A DNA stretch of 64,000 bases from Cocos nucifera (Eukaryota > Streptophyta > Magnoliopsida > Arecales > Arecaceae), in NCBI GenBank assembly GCA_006176705.1, contig QRFJ01006436.1, positions 88,046-152,045 of the forward strand, in the 5' to 3' direction. Below, one piece after another: positions 12,890-24,261 of this stretch. The position numbers and the translations under genes were made by a program. The notes under the pieces are model-generated. The model had not been told where the DNA came from. It did no database searches and saw only the letters and a list, made by a program, of their open reading frames with translations. The number at the start of each line of letters is the position of its first letter. Position 1 is the first letter of the stretch.

Positions 12890-13255
12890 GCGGAGGCTTA
12901 AGTCAACTCTAGGTTCTCGAGCTGAAGTCGCAGAAAAATACAGAGAATAGAATTTTCAAGATGAAGTTCGGAGGGTCTCGAGCGGAGGCTCGAGTCGACT
13001 CGAGGTTCATGAGTCGAAGTCGCAAGAAAAATATAAAGGACATGATTTTTGGGATAAAAGTTGAAATGATCTCGACTCGAGTTGACTCGAGGTCCATGAC
13101 CTGAGGTCTCAGTAAAATATAGAAAGTTTGATTTTCATGCCAAAACTCTCAAGTAGAGGAATGAGCAGAGAAAAAGATCTCGGGTAGAGAAATGAGTAGA
13201 GTAAAAGATCTCAAGCTAAGACTCAAGTCAACTCGAGATTCGACTTGAGCTTCAA
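12890..13255 (+). promoter_or_regulatory. Palindrome cluster upstream of the LTR TATA box
   Basis: Repeated GAGCGGAGGCTCGAGTCGAC and GAGTCGACTCGAG segments, each a self-complementary CTCGAG/GTCGAC core, recur at roughly 100-base intervals. The equivalent cluster in the 3' LTR is at 22080-22445. The position 90-450 bases before TATAAAA suggests a promoter element. Clustered CG-rich palindromes are known in Sirevirus LTRs; their role here is inferred. Confidence 0.6.
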
Positions 13256-13345
13256 TGGCTAGTTTCTACAGAATGCTCAGAACTATGCAAAAATGGTTCA
13301 AACGGCTATTTTCACTTCTTAATGGTCAAATGGCTTTCTCCAGCC

Positions 13346-13373
13346 TATAAAACATGGGAAATAAGCTATAAAA
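13346..13373 (+). promoter_or_regulatory. TATA boxes of the Sirevirus 5' LTR
   Basis: Two TATAAAA motifs (13346-13352 and 13367-13373) lie just downstream of the palindrome cluster and about 700 bases before the LTR end, a sensible place for the U3/R boundary. In the 3' LTR the same positions read ACAAAATA and ACAAAATACC, so both boxes are damaged there. Confidence 0.55.
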
Positions 13374-14060
13374 TACCTGGAGGAAGTGAGATGATCATTC
13401 AATCATTGAGAGGAATCAAAAAATTAAGAGAAAATATCCAAAAAATCTTGAATAGAGAGAATTCAACTCCTAACTTTAAGAAACATCAAATCAAGAGATT
13501 CTTTTCAGTAAGAAGACAAGCTCAAAAGCCTTCAACAAAGAAGATTCCAAAAGATTCATCAACCTACTTGCTCATCAAAGGAGCTTTTTGTTCATTTTCG
13601 ATTGTTCAACTTTCTTTCTTCTTATAACTTAGCTTCAATAGGATTTTGAAGCTAAGAAGAAGGTCCATCCAAGCCTAGAAATTGGATTGTAAGCCAAGGA
13701 TTAGCTTATGGATTGGTTATGGTTGGTGAGTCGGTATAAAACCAACTAGATTTTGGATAGTCAGTCTTAAAAAACTATCCGACTGTAATCTTGGAGAGAT
13801 TATAGTAAAATTTTTAAGTGGATCTTGAAAAGTGAATGTAGGTGCAAGGAGCACCGAACACTATAAATTTTCTTATATTTGTGATTGCTTTATTTTCTTC
13901 ATTTCATTGTATTTACATTTCTGCATTTCTGCATACTTAGTTACATAGAACTAAAACATACTCCATCACTTCACTAGTGTTTGAAAATACCATACTACTT
14001 GTTTAAAGTTTGAAAAATCCAATTCATCTTCCCTCTTAAGTTGTCTTACTGAGCAACAAG

Positions 14061-14074
14061 TGGTATCAGAGCTT
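14061..14074 (+). promoter_or_regulatory. Primer-binding site of the Sirevirus
   Basis: TGGTATCAGAGCTT starts three bases after the LTR end and is a perfect match to the usual copia initiator-Met tRNA site. Confidence 0.9.
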
Positions 14075-14129
14075 GGTACTCACTTCATTTGATTTAACAA
14101 TCAAAAGTTAAGATCAAATAGTAATCCAA

Positions 14130-15563
14130 ATGAGTCCATTTCTTGCCGAAGGGCAATTGACAAACCATCCATTTTTGTTCATTGGAATAAATTATACTTG
14201 TTGGAAAGCACGCATGTGCATCTACATTCAAGCACTTGATTATCAACTTTGAAAAGTAATAATCAAAGGTCTACGCACTTCCATAATTAAGGTAGAAGGT
14301 AATAAAATTATCAAACCAAAAGAGGATTGGGATGAGCATGATATGAAAATGATAGAATTGAATGTTAAGATAATGAATGTATTATATTATGCATTAGATC
14401 CTAATGAATTCAATAGAATCTCTACATGTGCATTGGCCAAGAAAATTTGGGATATGCTAGAGGTTATTCACGAGGGTATCAATCAAGTAAAGGAGTTTGA
14501 AATAAATATGCTTGTTCATAAATATGAATTATTTAAAATAAAATTAAATAAATCTATTTTTAAAATATTTACTAGATTTATCAATATTATAAATAATTTA
14601 AAAATCTTAGATAAATCTTATACTAATAGTGAGCTTGTTTATAAAATTCTTAGATCACTTTTGAAGGCTTGAAAAGTAAAAGTCACCACCATCCAAGAAG
14701 CCAAAGATCTCAATAAGCTACCATTAAAAGTGCTTCTTAGGTCTCTAATAACTCATGAATTAAATATGAGGTAAAATATGGAGGAAGAAACCAAGAAGAA
14801 AAAGATCATGACTCTCAAGACAACTACCTCCAAGGATGACGAAAGTAAAAAATTCGATGAAGAGGAGGAAGAAGAAGACTTGGCCATGATTGCAAGAAAG
14901 TTTAAGAGGTTTATGAGAAAGAAGAAGCAAAAATTCAAGAAGAAGAATTTCAAGGGTGAGCCAAGTAAAAAAAAGAAGAAAGAGAAAGAGAAGGAGCTAC
15001 CCATTTATTTCGACTACAAGAAACTAGGCCATTTTAGGATGGACTACCCCTTTCTCAAGAAAACATCCAAAAACTTCAAGAAAAAAATGATGATGGCCAC
15101 TTAGAGTGATGGTGAGAATTCTAGCTCTGAAGAAGAAATACAAGAGGTGGCCAATCTTTGCTTCATGGTACATCATGAAGAGATAAATGCTGAAAATCCT
15201 TTAGATTTTTTATTTGATGAATTACAAGATGCTTTTTCTGAACTTATGATTGAATATAGAAAAGTAACCTTAAAAAATAAAAATTTGAGAAAGCTAAATT
15301 TTGAACTTATTCATAAAAAGAAACTAATTTCTGAAAAACTGAATTTGCAGCTAAATTTTGAACTTATTCATAAAAGGAAACTAATTTCTGAAAAACTGAA
15401 TTTGCTTACTAATAAAAATCAGAAATTGAATGATGAATTAGCAAAAGTCAAACCATTTATAGAAAGATTTACTTATAGTTCCAAAAAATTAAATATGTTA
15501 CTAAATGAACATAAAGCTATTTTTAATAGGGCTGGATTAGGATTTAAACTTCATAAGAAATAA
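14130..15563 (+). pseudogene. Sirevirus gag remnant
   Basis: The ATG at 14130 opens an N-terminus with FIGINYTCWKARMCIYIQ, as in UBN2-type gag. A TGG-to-TGA stop follows around codon 42. The main block at 14343-14672 has LNVKIMNVLYYALDPNEFNR and HEGINQVKE. A very acidic then Lys-rich region (14778-15010) leads to a zinc knuckle near 15000-15050 (IYFDYKKLGHFRMDYP) in which all three cysteines are tyrosine. The C-terminal part (15147-15563) is a predicted coiled coil that includes a 19-residue tandem duplication. At least four stops interrupt the frame. Confidence 0.85.
15294..15407 (+). repeat. 57-bp tandem duplication in gag
   Basis: CTAAATTTTGAACTTATTCA recurs at 15294 and 15351, giving two 19-residue units (LNFELIHKKKLISEKLNLQ and a near copy). 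The copies differ by only a few bases, so the duplication is younger than much of the decay around it. It adds about five heptads to the gag coiled coil. Confidence 0.8.
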
Positions 15564-15589
15564 AAACTATTCAAAAATCTATTTGTCAA

Positions 15590-18500
15590 AGCTTCATCAT
15601 ATTCTATCACAAATATCTCATATTATTGTTGTGGTAAAATTGGTCACAAATCCTATGCATGTGATTTCAAAAAATTAAATAAAAAAATAGTTAAAATGAT
15701 ATGAGTTCCAAAAAGAACCATGAGCACTAATCCTAAAGGATCCAAAATGACTTGGGTACCTAAAAACTCAACTTAATTTTTTTGTGTAGGAGTGTCTTGC
15801 AGTCCATGATAAGAAATGACTTTGGTATCTCGATAGTGATTGTTCAAGATACATGACAGGTGATAAATCTCAATTTATCACTTTTGAGCCTAAAGGAGGA
15901 GTGGTTATATTTGGTGACAATGAAAAGGAACGCATTATTGGCATCGATAATATTCGTATTACTCCTACTTCTATTCAAAATATATTACTAGTTGATGAGT
16001 TAAAATATAATTTGCTTAGTATTAGTTAATTTTATGATAAAAAATTTAAGATTATATTTGAATCTTTATTATGTATTGTTTCTAGTCCCAATGACAATGG
16101 TATCATATTCATAAGACATAGACACAACAATGTATACATGATGGATCTTGATGATCTGCACATGAAAAATGGTCAATGTCTTATAGCAATGGATGCCAAA
16201 ATCAATGAAATCAGTTGGTTATGGCATCGTAGATTAGGTCATGCTAGTATAGATTTACTTTCAAAATTAATCAAAAAAGATCTTATAAGAGGATTACCAA
16301 AATTAAATTTTCAAAAGAATCATATTTGTGATGCATGTCAATTTGGAAAACAAACAAGTAACTCCTTTAAACCAAAAAGCATGATTTCAACTTCTAGATC
16401 GTTAGAATCACTACACATGGATCTATTTAGACCCATAAGGACTACTAGTCTAGGAGGCAAAAAGTATGGACTTGTTATTATAGATGATTTTTCAAGATTT
16501 ACTTGGATGATGTTTTTAGCATAAAAAGATGAAATCTTCCATGCATTTTCTAAATTTTATCAAAAGGTCTTAAATGAAAAGAATACATCAATTGTATGCA
16601 TACGTAGTGATCATGGTACCGAATTTGAAAATCAATAATTTAAAAACTTTTGTAATGAAAAAAAATTAATCATAATTTTTCTATACCTAGAACTCTGCAG
16701 CAAAATGGAGTAGTAGAAAGAAAAAATCGTGCATTGAAAAAAATGCCATGAATTATGTTGTGTGAAAGTAATTTACCTAGATACTTTTGGACTGAGGCAA
16801 TAAATATTGCATGCTACACATTAAATCGTGTGTTAATAAGATCTATTTTAAAGAAAATCCCATATGAGCTTTGAAAAGATAGAAAACCAAACATCAACTA
16901 TTTTTATGTTTTTGGTTATAAGTGTTTCATACTAAATAATGAAAAAGATAACTTAAAAAAATTTGATGCTAAGTTAGATAAGGATATCTTCTTAGGATAT
17001 TCCTCATCAAGCAAGGCATATAGAGTCTTCAATAAGAGAACTCTCATTATTAAAGAATCAATTCATGCTATATTTGATGAATATAATGATAAATTATCTA
17101 GAAAAGAAAATGTTCTAGATGAGGATGTAAGTGATCTAAATGATAAGATAGATAATATCATACTAAAAGAGGTACCACCTCAAAATAATGAAGAAGAAAA
17201 GAATGAAGAGCCTTCTCATAACCTAGAAAAGGACTTACCAAAAAAATGGAAGTATGCAAATAGACATCCTAAAGATCTAATAATCGGTGATCTATCATAA
17301 GAAGTAAAAACATGGTCTTATTTTAGAAATATAAATAATTATCTAGCTTTTGTTTCATCAATTGAACCTAAATCAATAGAAGAAGCTGAAAATGATCCAT
17401 GTTAGATAGATACCATGCAAGAGGAATTAAATCAATTTAAAAAAATAAGATTTGGACCCTAGTTGATAGACCAAATGACTATCCAATAATTAGAACTAAA
17501 TGGATATATAAAAATAAATTAGATGAACATGGTACTATCATAAGAAATAAAGCTAGATTAGTGGCAAAAGGATACAATCAGAAAGAAGGCATTGATTTTG
17601 ATGAAATCTTTACTCCAATGGCTAGATTAGAAGTAATTAGACTATTCCTTGCATTTGCATATTTCATGAATTTCAAATTATATCAAATAAATATAAAGAG
17701 TGCATTTCTTAATGGTTATATGGTCGAGGAAATATATGTTGAACAACCACCTGGATTTGAAAATCATACATTTCCAAATCATGTGTTTAAATTACATAAA
17801 GCTTTATATGGACTAAAATAAGTACCACGTGCATGGTATGAAAGATTAAGCAAATTCTTATTAGATAATAAATTTACTAAAAAAAATATAGATAAAATTT
17901 TATTCTTAAAAAGAAAAGATAATAATCTATTGGTTGTGCAAATCTATATAGATGATATTATCTTTGGTGCCACTAATAAATTTTTTTATCAAGAATTTGC
18001 CAAGCTAATGTAGGGTAAGTTCGAGATAAGTATGTTGGAAGAATTAAACTTCTTCCTCGGATTCCAAATCAAGAAAAATGAAGAGCGATCCCCATTAATC
18101 AAATGAAATACACAAAGAAAATACTTAGAAGTTTGGGATGGAGAGCTCAAGACCAATTAGCACACCAATGAGTACATCATGTAAACTTGACAAAGATGAG
18201 AAGGATAAGAAGGTAGACACAAAATTATATAAAGGTATGATCAGCTCACTCCTTTATCTTACAGCAAGTGGACTTGATATAGTATTTAGTATTTGCATGT
18301 ATGCTAGATATCAATCAGACCCTAGAGAATCATATTTGCTTGCTATTAAAAGAATTTTTAAATACTTATCTGTGATACTTAATGTAGGATTATGGTATGA
18401 TAGATCATCTCAATTTAAATTAATTGATTATTTTGATGCTGATTTTGCTGGTTGTAAATTTTATAGAAAAATTACTAATGGCACATGTTAATTCATTGAA

Positions 18501-18889
18501 GTAAATTTAATTTTTTGATTTAGTAAGAAACAAAACTCAGTAGCACTATCTACGGTAGAGGTCGAATATATTACTGCTAAAAGTTGTTGTGCATAAATTC
18601 TATACATCAAACAACAATTAGAAGATTTTGGATTTAAACTTAACAAGATACCAATAAGATGTGATAATACAAGTGCAATCAACTTGACTAAAAATCCAAT
18701 TCAACATTCAAGACCTAAACATATTAAAATAAGACATCATTTCATAAGAGACCATATTCAAAATAATAATGTAGTGCTTAAGTTTGTGTGTACTGATAAA
18801 TAATTAGCTGATATATTCACAAAACCTCTTTGTGAAGAAAGATTCAACATCATTAGAAGAGAACTATGGATTTGCTATCAACAAGAATA
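15590..18889 (+). pseudogene. Sirevirus pol remnant (protease, integrase, reverse transcriptase, RNase H)
   Basis: A second zinc knuckle (CCGKIGHKSYAC, about 15630) precedes the protease at about 15823 (WYLDSDCSRYMTG), where the catalytic DSG is DSD. Integrase has an intact HHCC (WLWHRRLGHASID to CDACQFGKQ, 16213-16355) and D, D and E blocks (HMDLFRP, SDHGTEFEN, NGVVERKN at about 16420, 16610 and 16705), but with frame changes. Reverse transcriptase (17400-18130) has AFLNGYMVEEIYVEQPPGF and the catalytic YIDD, while the upstream catalytic Asp is Asn (INIKSAFLNG). RNase H spans about 18138-18889 with ARYQSDPRESY and ADIFTKPL. Numerous stops remain throughout. Confidence 0.9.
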
Positions 18890-19125
18890 AATTTCATTTT
18901 CATAATTCAAAATAAATAAAATTAAATTCAAAAGAATCAATTTTGAATGCATAATTAATGATCAATATCTAGAAAAATATCTAGATATTGTTTAAATGCC
19001 AATTTCTCACTAAAACTTTAAAAGTTTCAGATCCATTGCTCGAGTCAACTCGAGCAAACTAGATCAAAACCATGAGTCGACTCGAGGATCGGGGCTACAG
19101 GCGTTAAAACGAACCCATGACTGTT
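18890..19125 (+). other. Spacer between pol and ORF3 with GAGTCGACTC palindromes
   Basis: Non-coding. At 19035-19095 it contains GCTCGAGTCAACTCGAGC and GAGTCGACTCGAGG, the same palindromic words as the LTR promoter cluster. The minus-strand Sirevirus relic has equivalent GAGTCGACTC words between its gag and ORF3 (29745-29855). The conserved position hints at a function for ORF3 expression, which is inference. Confidence 0.5.
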
Positions 19126-19129
19126 TGCG

Positions 19130-20915
19130 ATGCGCTAGGAATCCTTTGTTTTGGTGAGCAGAAGGCTTCTCTTCCCTCCAAACTCAATCCAACAGTGTAT
19201 GCTTATCTCCTTACCAACTACTTTCTTAGATTCGTAAAGTTAGGAACTGGATTTGGATCAATGGTTGGAGAAAGATGAGGAGTGCGGAAGATTTGTGACA
19301 CCCGTAGAGCCGAAGAATGAAAGAGGAGAAGGAAAGCCCAAACGGAATGGGCGGCATCTCAACCTACTAAAGTTTCTCAACCCTCTAACGAACCCATTCA
19401 GGAAGAACTTCAACAAGATCAAGGTATTCTAGAATCACCCCCTCCACAGCCTTCACCTGTAGGTAGGATGGTAACTAGGGCTATTGCAATGGGGAGGAGA
19501 ATTGATTTTGAGTTCTTTGAGAGTTACCATTTTTTCTATTGGAACCTGGATCGATAGAATGGGGTGGAGAAATTTTTACACTATGAACATTCCGATGTAT
19601 CCTAAGCTAGTTAAAAAATTTTATAAAAATTTGAAAAGAGATGCATATGAAGTTGTGTTGACCGTGAAAGGAGTTCAAATAGAGGTTTCTAAAGATAGTT
19701 TGGCTTAGATTTTTAGAATCACTAAAAAAGATTTTGTGCATGATAAATTATCTGACAGGAAGAGGGGATTGAGATTGATTGTGGGTAGGGATGATAATGT
19801 AGGAGATGTCCTAGCATCCACCCTGTCTGTAGAGATGAGAGTACTGCATCACATCATAGGTGGCATTTTCATTCCAAAGCTGGGGAGACATGACTTTGTC
19901 TCTAAGAGAGAATTATGTATGATGTACCTGATGGTTCGGAGCACTCAGATAAATCTATCTAGTATTATGATGCATCAGATGAGAGAGGTAGCATCTAGGA
20001 ATAAAATGTGTTTGCCCTATGGCATGGCCCTGACCAGGATTTTTGAGACAACAGATGTATCACTAAAGAATGAAAGCAATAAGAAGCTGTCTCACTTTGA
20101 TGTATATGATATGAGAGCTCTAACCAGAATGCAGTATTATGTGGAGGAAGAGAGATGGGTAAAGAATGTTTCTAGTCAAGAGAGGAGAGTGCCTAGAGTA
20201 GTGGAGACAGGAGAGCCCTCTACTCCCATTGTATCTAGAGATGCACCTGATCCAGTACGCTTATGTCTCCTCGATCTCCACCCATACATAGATTCTCTCA
20301 GCCACCACCTTCTAACTCTACATCTATAGAGAGGCTGGTAGATATGATTTTCACCAGAGTTAGTAGAGACATACAGGATTTATCTGAGAGGGTGGAGGGT
20401 GTGCAGACAGAGATGAGATCTATATCTCAGAGGCTCACCATTTTAGAGCAGAGGGAGCACACACATGTCTCATCCACTAATCACTCCAGTATTATTGAGG
20501 AGCTTGCTCAGCTCAGGGGGAGAGTCGAGTCTAGAGAGACAGAGATGATGACAGTCATTACTAGGATAGGACAGGCACAGCAGCAGGGCATCATCTCAGT
20601 GCTTGGAGCTATGGACAGTCTGATAGAAAAGATTGAGAGACTTGCTTCAGATGCAATACCAGCAGCAGCAGTAGCTGATGCAGCAGCCAGAGCTGTGATA
20701 TCTCATCCTCCAGCTCCTCCACTTATGTCACCTGGTTAGTCTACTCAGGTATCCACGAGTGAAAGTAGACCACCACTGAGGGTCTATACTCGTGTGGAAC
20801 CTACTCCATCACAAATAGTCGAGCCATCTGCTAGGACCAGGAGTAGGAAAGCCAGACCTTCCACCTCATGAGCCTCATCCAAGACATTAGAGATCCCTTC
20901 TGATGATGAGTAGCC
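19130..20915 (+). pseudogene. Sirevirus ORF3 remnant: putative plant transposon protein-like domain plus coiled coil
   Basis: It occupies the position where Sireviruses may carry an env-like ORF. An early Gln/Pro-rich part (EELQQDQGILESPPPQPSP near 19410) is followed by MYPKLVKKFYKNLKRDAYEV and VKGVQIEVSKDSLA (19592-19708). The open frame 19736-20329 then contains MHQMREVASRNKMCLPYGMA. These blocks recall the putative plant transposon protein family (PF20167 as I remember it). The last open stretch (20263-20739) is heptad-rich (LSERVEGVQTEMRSISQRL) and ends in an Ala/Pro-rich tail. I see no signal peptide or membrane segment, so env function is not supported. Stops and frame changes make it a pseudogene. 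Confidence 0.6.
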
Positions 20916-21500
20916 TCATAGGGAGCTGATGTCTCATTACTTGTTGTTCTTAGATCTATGTTAGGTACTTCTTGAGGAGTATATGTTTGTATGTCACTCT
21001 ATATTAGGTACTTCTTGGACACTCATATATATATAATGACTTAACTTAGTCTTGTTTTGAACTTTGTGTTTCATTGTATCTTTGTGTGTTGAGATAAAAC
21101 ACACTCATTTTGTGAATGCAATGAAAAACGCATTTATATAACTACTTACTTTGATATGATCTCATGCAATGGCTATCTTTTGGGATGATGACAAAAAGAG
21201 GGAGTAAGATATATATATGAGCATACACACATTCACCATTTTATGATAACAATTTTCTTTTTTAGCTTGTAACAATTATCTCTTTTGGATAAATTGAAAG
21301 AAATAAGATGTATATGATCATACTTGGATAAATTTGGTGTCACGAGCATATATTGATCTTGATTGCCATAAGTATATATTTGATATCATTATGAGCTTTT
21401 GAGTTTGTACCATGATAGTAGTTTGTGTTAGGATAGTTGCATCAAATATGATTTTAGTATATGTGAAATTTAACTGTTCAATGAAGAGAACGTATGCTTG

Positions 21501-21542
<42 letters not shown>

Positions 21543-21735
21543 AATATTGATAGATCATCACTCAAATAAGTACAAATAGAAAATTTAACTCTAAATTGAT
21601 ATTAAAAATGTGAGCATGAATTGAGGGAGAGCTAAATATGAAACTATGTAAAGGGATTACCCCAAATGCATTCATGTCATTGTATATCTCTTACTCATAT
21701 ACTCAAAGTTTTGTCATCATCAAAAAGAAGAAGAT
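20916..21735 (+). other. 3' untranslated region of the Sirevirus with repeated polypurine tracts
   Basis: Non-coding. GATGATGACAAAAAGAGGGA (about 21184-21203) and ATCATCAAAAAGAAGAAGAT (about 21715-21734) are two copies of the polypurine context, the second directly before the LTR. Multiple polypurine tracts upstream of the 3' LTR are a known Sirevirus trait. A (TA)n microsatellite lies at 21502-21538. Confidence 0.7.
21502..21538. repeat. (TA)n microsatellite
   Basis: An uninterrupted run of about 18 TA units inside the Sirevirus 3' untranslated region. Confidence 0.95.
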
Positions 21736-23261
21736 TGTTAACCTCAAAGATTGATTTTGATGATGAACAAAATATTTGAGTATATTGATTGGACTAATGA
21801 ATTGGCTGAGATCATGTTTCAGGATGAATTATAGAATATCAAATGAAAAATCTCTAAAAAGTGCGTTTAAGGATCATTGAGGAAATATTGAAGGCTTTTG
21901 AGGCATGAATAACACCTAAAGCAAGGCTTGAAAGAGACATCTTAAAACTAAAATTGAAGAAAAAAATATTTGAGCAAGTTATAATTTTTCAGCATAAAAA
22001 GTTCTTGATTCGACTCCTTATTCAGCTCGTTATTCAACTTCAGCTGATACAAAACTAGCACGAAGAAGTTTCAGATGGCATAGTCTCGAGCAGAGGCTCG
22101 AGTCGACTCAAGATTCTCGAGCTGAAGTTGTAGGAAAATATAGAGAATAGAAATTTTAGGATGAAGTTCGGTGGGTCTCGAGCGGAGGCTCGAGTCAACT
22201 CGAGGTTCGCGAGTCGAAGTCATAGAAAAAATATGAAGAAAATGATTTTTGGGATAAAAGTTGAAATGATCTCGAGTAGAGACTTAAGTCGACTCGAGGT
22301 CCATGAGCTGAGGTCTCAGTAAAATACAAAAAGTTTGATTTTCATGCCAAAACTCTCGAGTAAAGAAATGAGTAGAGTAAAAGATCTCGAGCAGAGAAAC
22401 GAGTAAAGTAAAGGTCTAAGTCGACTCAAGATTTGACTCGAGCTCCAATAGCTAGTTTCTGTAGAATGCTCAGAACTATGCAAAAGTAGTTCAAACGGCT
22501 ATTTCACTTCTCTAATGGTCAAATTGCCTTCTCCAGCCTACAAAATATGGGGAATAAGCTACAAAATACCTGGAGGAAGTGAGATGACCATTCAATCATT
22601 GAGAGGAATCAAAAAGTTAAGAAAAAGTGTCCAAAAAGCCTTGAATAGAGAGCATTCAACTTCCAACTCTAAGAAACATCAAATCAAGAGATTCTTTTCA
22701 GCAAGAAAATAAGCTCAAAAACTCAAAAGCCTTCAACAAAGAAGATTCCAAAAGCTTCATCGACCTACTTGCTTATCAAAGTAGCTTTTTGTTCATTTTC
22801 CATTATTCAACTTTCTTTCTTCTTGTAACTTAGCTTCAATAGGATTTTGAAGCTAAGAGGAAGGCCCATCCAAGCCTAGGAATTAGATTGTAAGCCAAGG
22901 ATTGGCTTGTGGATTGGTTGTGGTCGGTGAGTCGATGTAAAACCAACTAGATTTTGGATAGTGAGCCTTGAAAAACTATTTGACTGTAATCTTGGAGAGA
23001 TTATAGTGAAATTTCTAAGTGGATCTTAGGAAGTGGACGTAGGTACAAGGGGCACCGAACCACTATAAATTTTCTTATGTTTATGATTGCTTTATTTTCT
23101 TCATTTCATTGCATTTATATTTCTACATTTCTGCATACTTAGTTACATAGAACTAAAACATACTCCATCACTTTACTAGTTTTTGAAAATACCACACTAC
23201 TTATTTAAATTTTGAAAAATTCAATTCATCCCCTCCTCTCGGGTTGTCTTGCTGGACAACA
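21736..23261 (+). repeat. 3' LTR of the Sirevirus
   Basis: It starts TGTTAACCTC after AGAAGAAGAT and ends GGACAACA. It matches 12536-14058 along its length, palindrome cluster included (22080-22445). Five bases after it, CGATG, partly match TGGTG before the left LTR. Confidence 0.9.
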
Positions 23262-23400
23262 CGATGGTCCCTAGGCATTCAATGCAAAGATGGATGGAGT
23301 ATGCTCTGCCTGTGACTCAGATGCAGAGCTCCGTATAGCTCATCGAGGATGAGGTTGAAAGCTAGATGGTATTTCGATGCCATCGTGACCTCAACGTTAA
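23262..23400 (-). pseudogene. Minus-strand Ser-rich coding remnant, right part
   Basis: Read leftward on the minus strand, a frame through SASESQAEHTPSIFALNA, then one stop, then GPS reaches the Sirevirus boundary. Dropping the retrotransposon and one five-base duplication copy, it continues in the same frame into ASTPPSISTPPP at 12530 and below. One TAG remains within the rejoined frame. The product is unknown. Confidence 0.35.
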
Positions 23401-24255
23401 TAAACATTAACTAATGTAATATGTTGAATAATAATATTAATAGAGCATCAATAAATAAACTCTAACTAACTTAAGTCTATTTAAATCTTACCATACTTTT
23501 ACATCATACTTTGTTAATAGACGAGGTCAAGCGGGCATCTGATACCGAGCTTAGCATTATATAGCAATACTGCTTACCAAAGCATGTATCTAGTAGAAAA
23601 AATAAGCAGTATCTAGAAAATGTTGTATTGAAAATCAATGTTAAGGTTTGTAACTTTATTATAAGTTCATTTTGGTTAATCTACATGATTATTCTTTCTG
23701 ATATATCTACATGGACTGGTTGAGCTCATCATAGACATCTGAGAAATTATAGTACATAATGTGAAAGATTCCCTCCTCCCTCCAAGCGGAGTTGCACCAC
23801 ATATCAGGTATTTTGGTGAAAGCTAGATGGCATTTCGATGCCATCATGACTTGCAATATTAATGAATATTAATCAACTAATAGGTAAAGATAAGTCCTAT
23901 CCCATTTAGGAATTGCATTAATTCTATAGATTCATTACAATAATCAAATAGTATGCAATAGGAATCGAAAGAAATTTCGACAGCATTTTTCTTTAGTTCT
24001 CCCATGTAAGGAGAATAAAAAAAAAATACTGTCCAAAATTTTATTTAGAATTCTTAGCATATCATTTGATTACTGTAATTACTTATAGAATTATTTATAA
24101 TTTTCAAACTATCCAAATTGGATAATCAATTAATCATTGTACATAATTCTTCTATCCATACAAAAATATATAAATATACGAATGCCAGAGATTATATATA
24201 CTAATCAATTGATGGGTCTATCATTATGCAATGCAATAAACAAAAGCAATAAGAT
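23360..24255 (-). other. AT-rich stretch with a duplicated exon-like segment, otherwise unassigned
   Basis: The segment GAAAGCTAGATGG(T/C)ATTTCGATGCCATC.TGAC occurs at 23361-23393 and again at 23816-23848. On the minus strand both encode MASK(Y/C)HLAF. From the second copy the minus strand stays open for about 40 codons (IPDMWCNSAWREEGIFHIMY). This may be duplicated exons of the same unknown gene or transposase. Nothing is seen in 23900-24255. Confidence 0.3.
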
Positions 24256-24261
24256 ATAAAC

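Larger units (their letters stand above)
12536..14058 (+). repeat. 5' LTR of the Sirevirus
   Basis: It starts TGTTAACCCC and ends GAGCAACA two bases before the primer site. It carries a cluster of CTCGAG/GTCGAC palindromes (12890-13255), TATA boxes at 13346-13352 and 13367-13373, and a T-rich tail before the primer site. Confidence 0.9.
12536..23261 (+). mobile_element. Sirevirus (Ty1/copia) retrotransposon, 10.7 kb, with LTRs of about 1.5 kb
   Basis: The LTRs at 12536-14058 and 21736-23261 both begin TGTTAACC and end in CAACA. Internal order is primer site, gag, protease, integrase, reverse transcriptase, RNase H, spacer, an extra ORF3, then repeated polypurine tracts. That layout, and the gag block resembling WDE.D..(I/V).LN.K.MN.LY.ALDPNEFNR, are typical of Sireviruses. 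By eye the first 240 LTR bases differ at about 7 percent of sites. The flanking five bases are TGGTG (12531-12535) and CGATG (23262-23266), a degenerate duplication matching at three of five. Every ORF has stops. Confidence 0.9.

Noticed and set aside
19130..20915. Envelope-like gene with possible viral entry function
   Set aside because: No signal peptide, membrane segment or glycoprotein-like features visible; the blocks fit a plant transposon-protein domain better.
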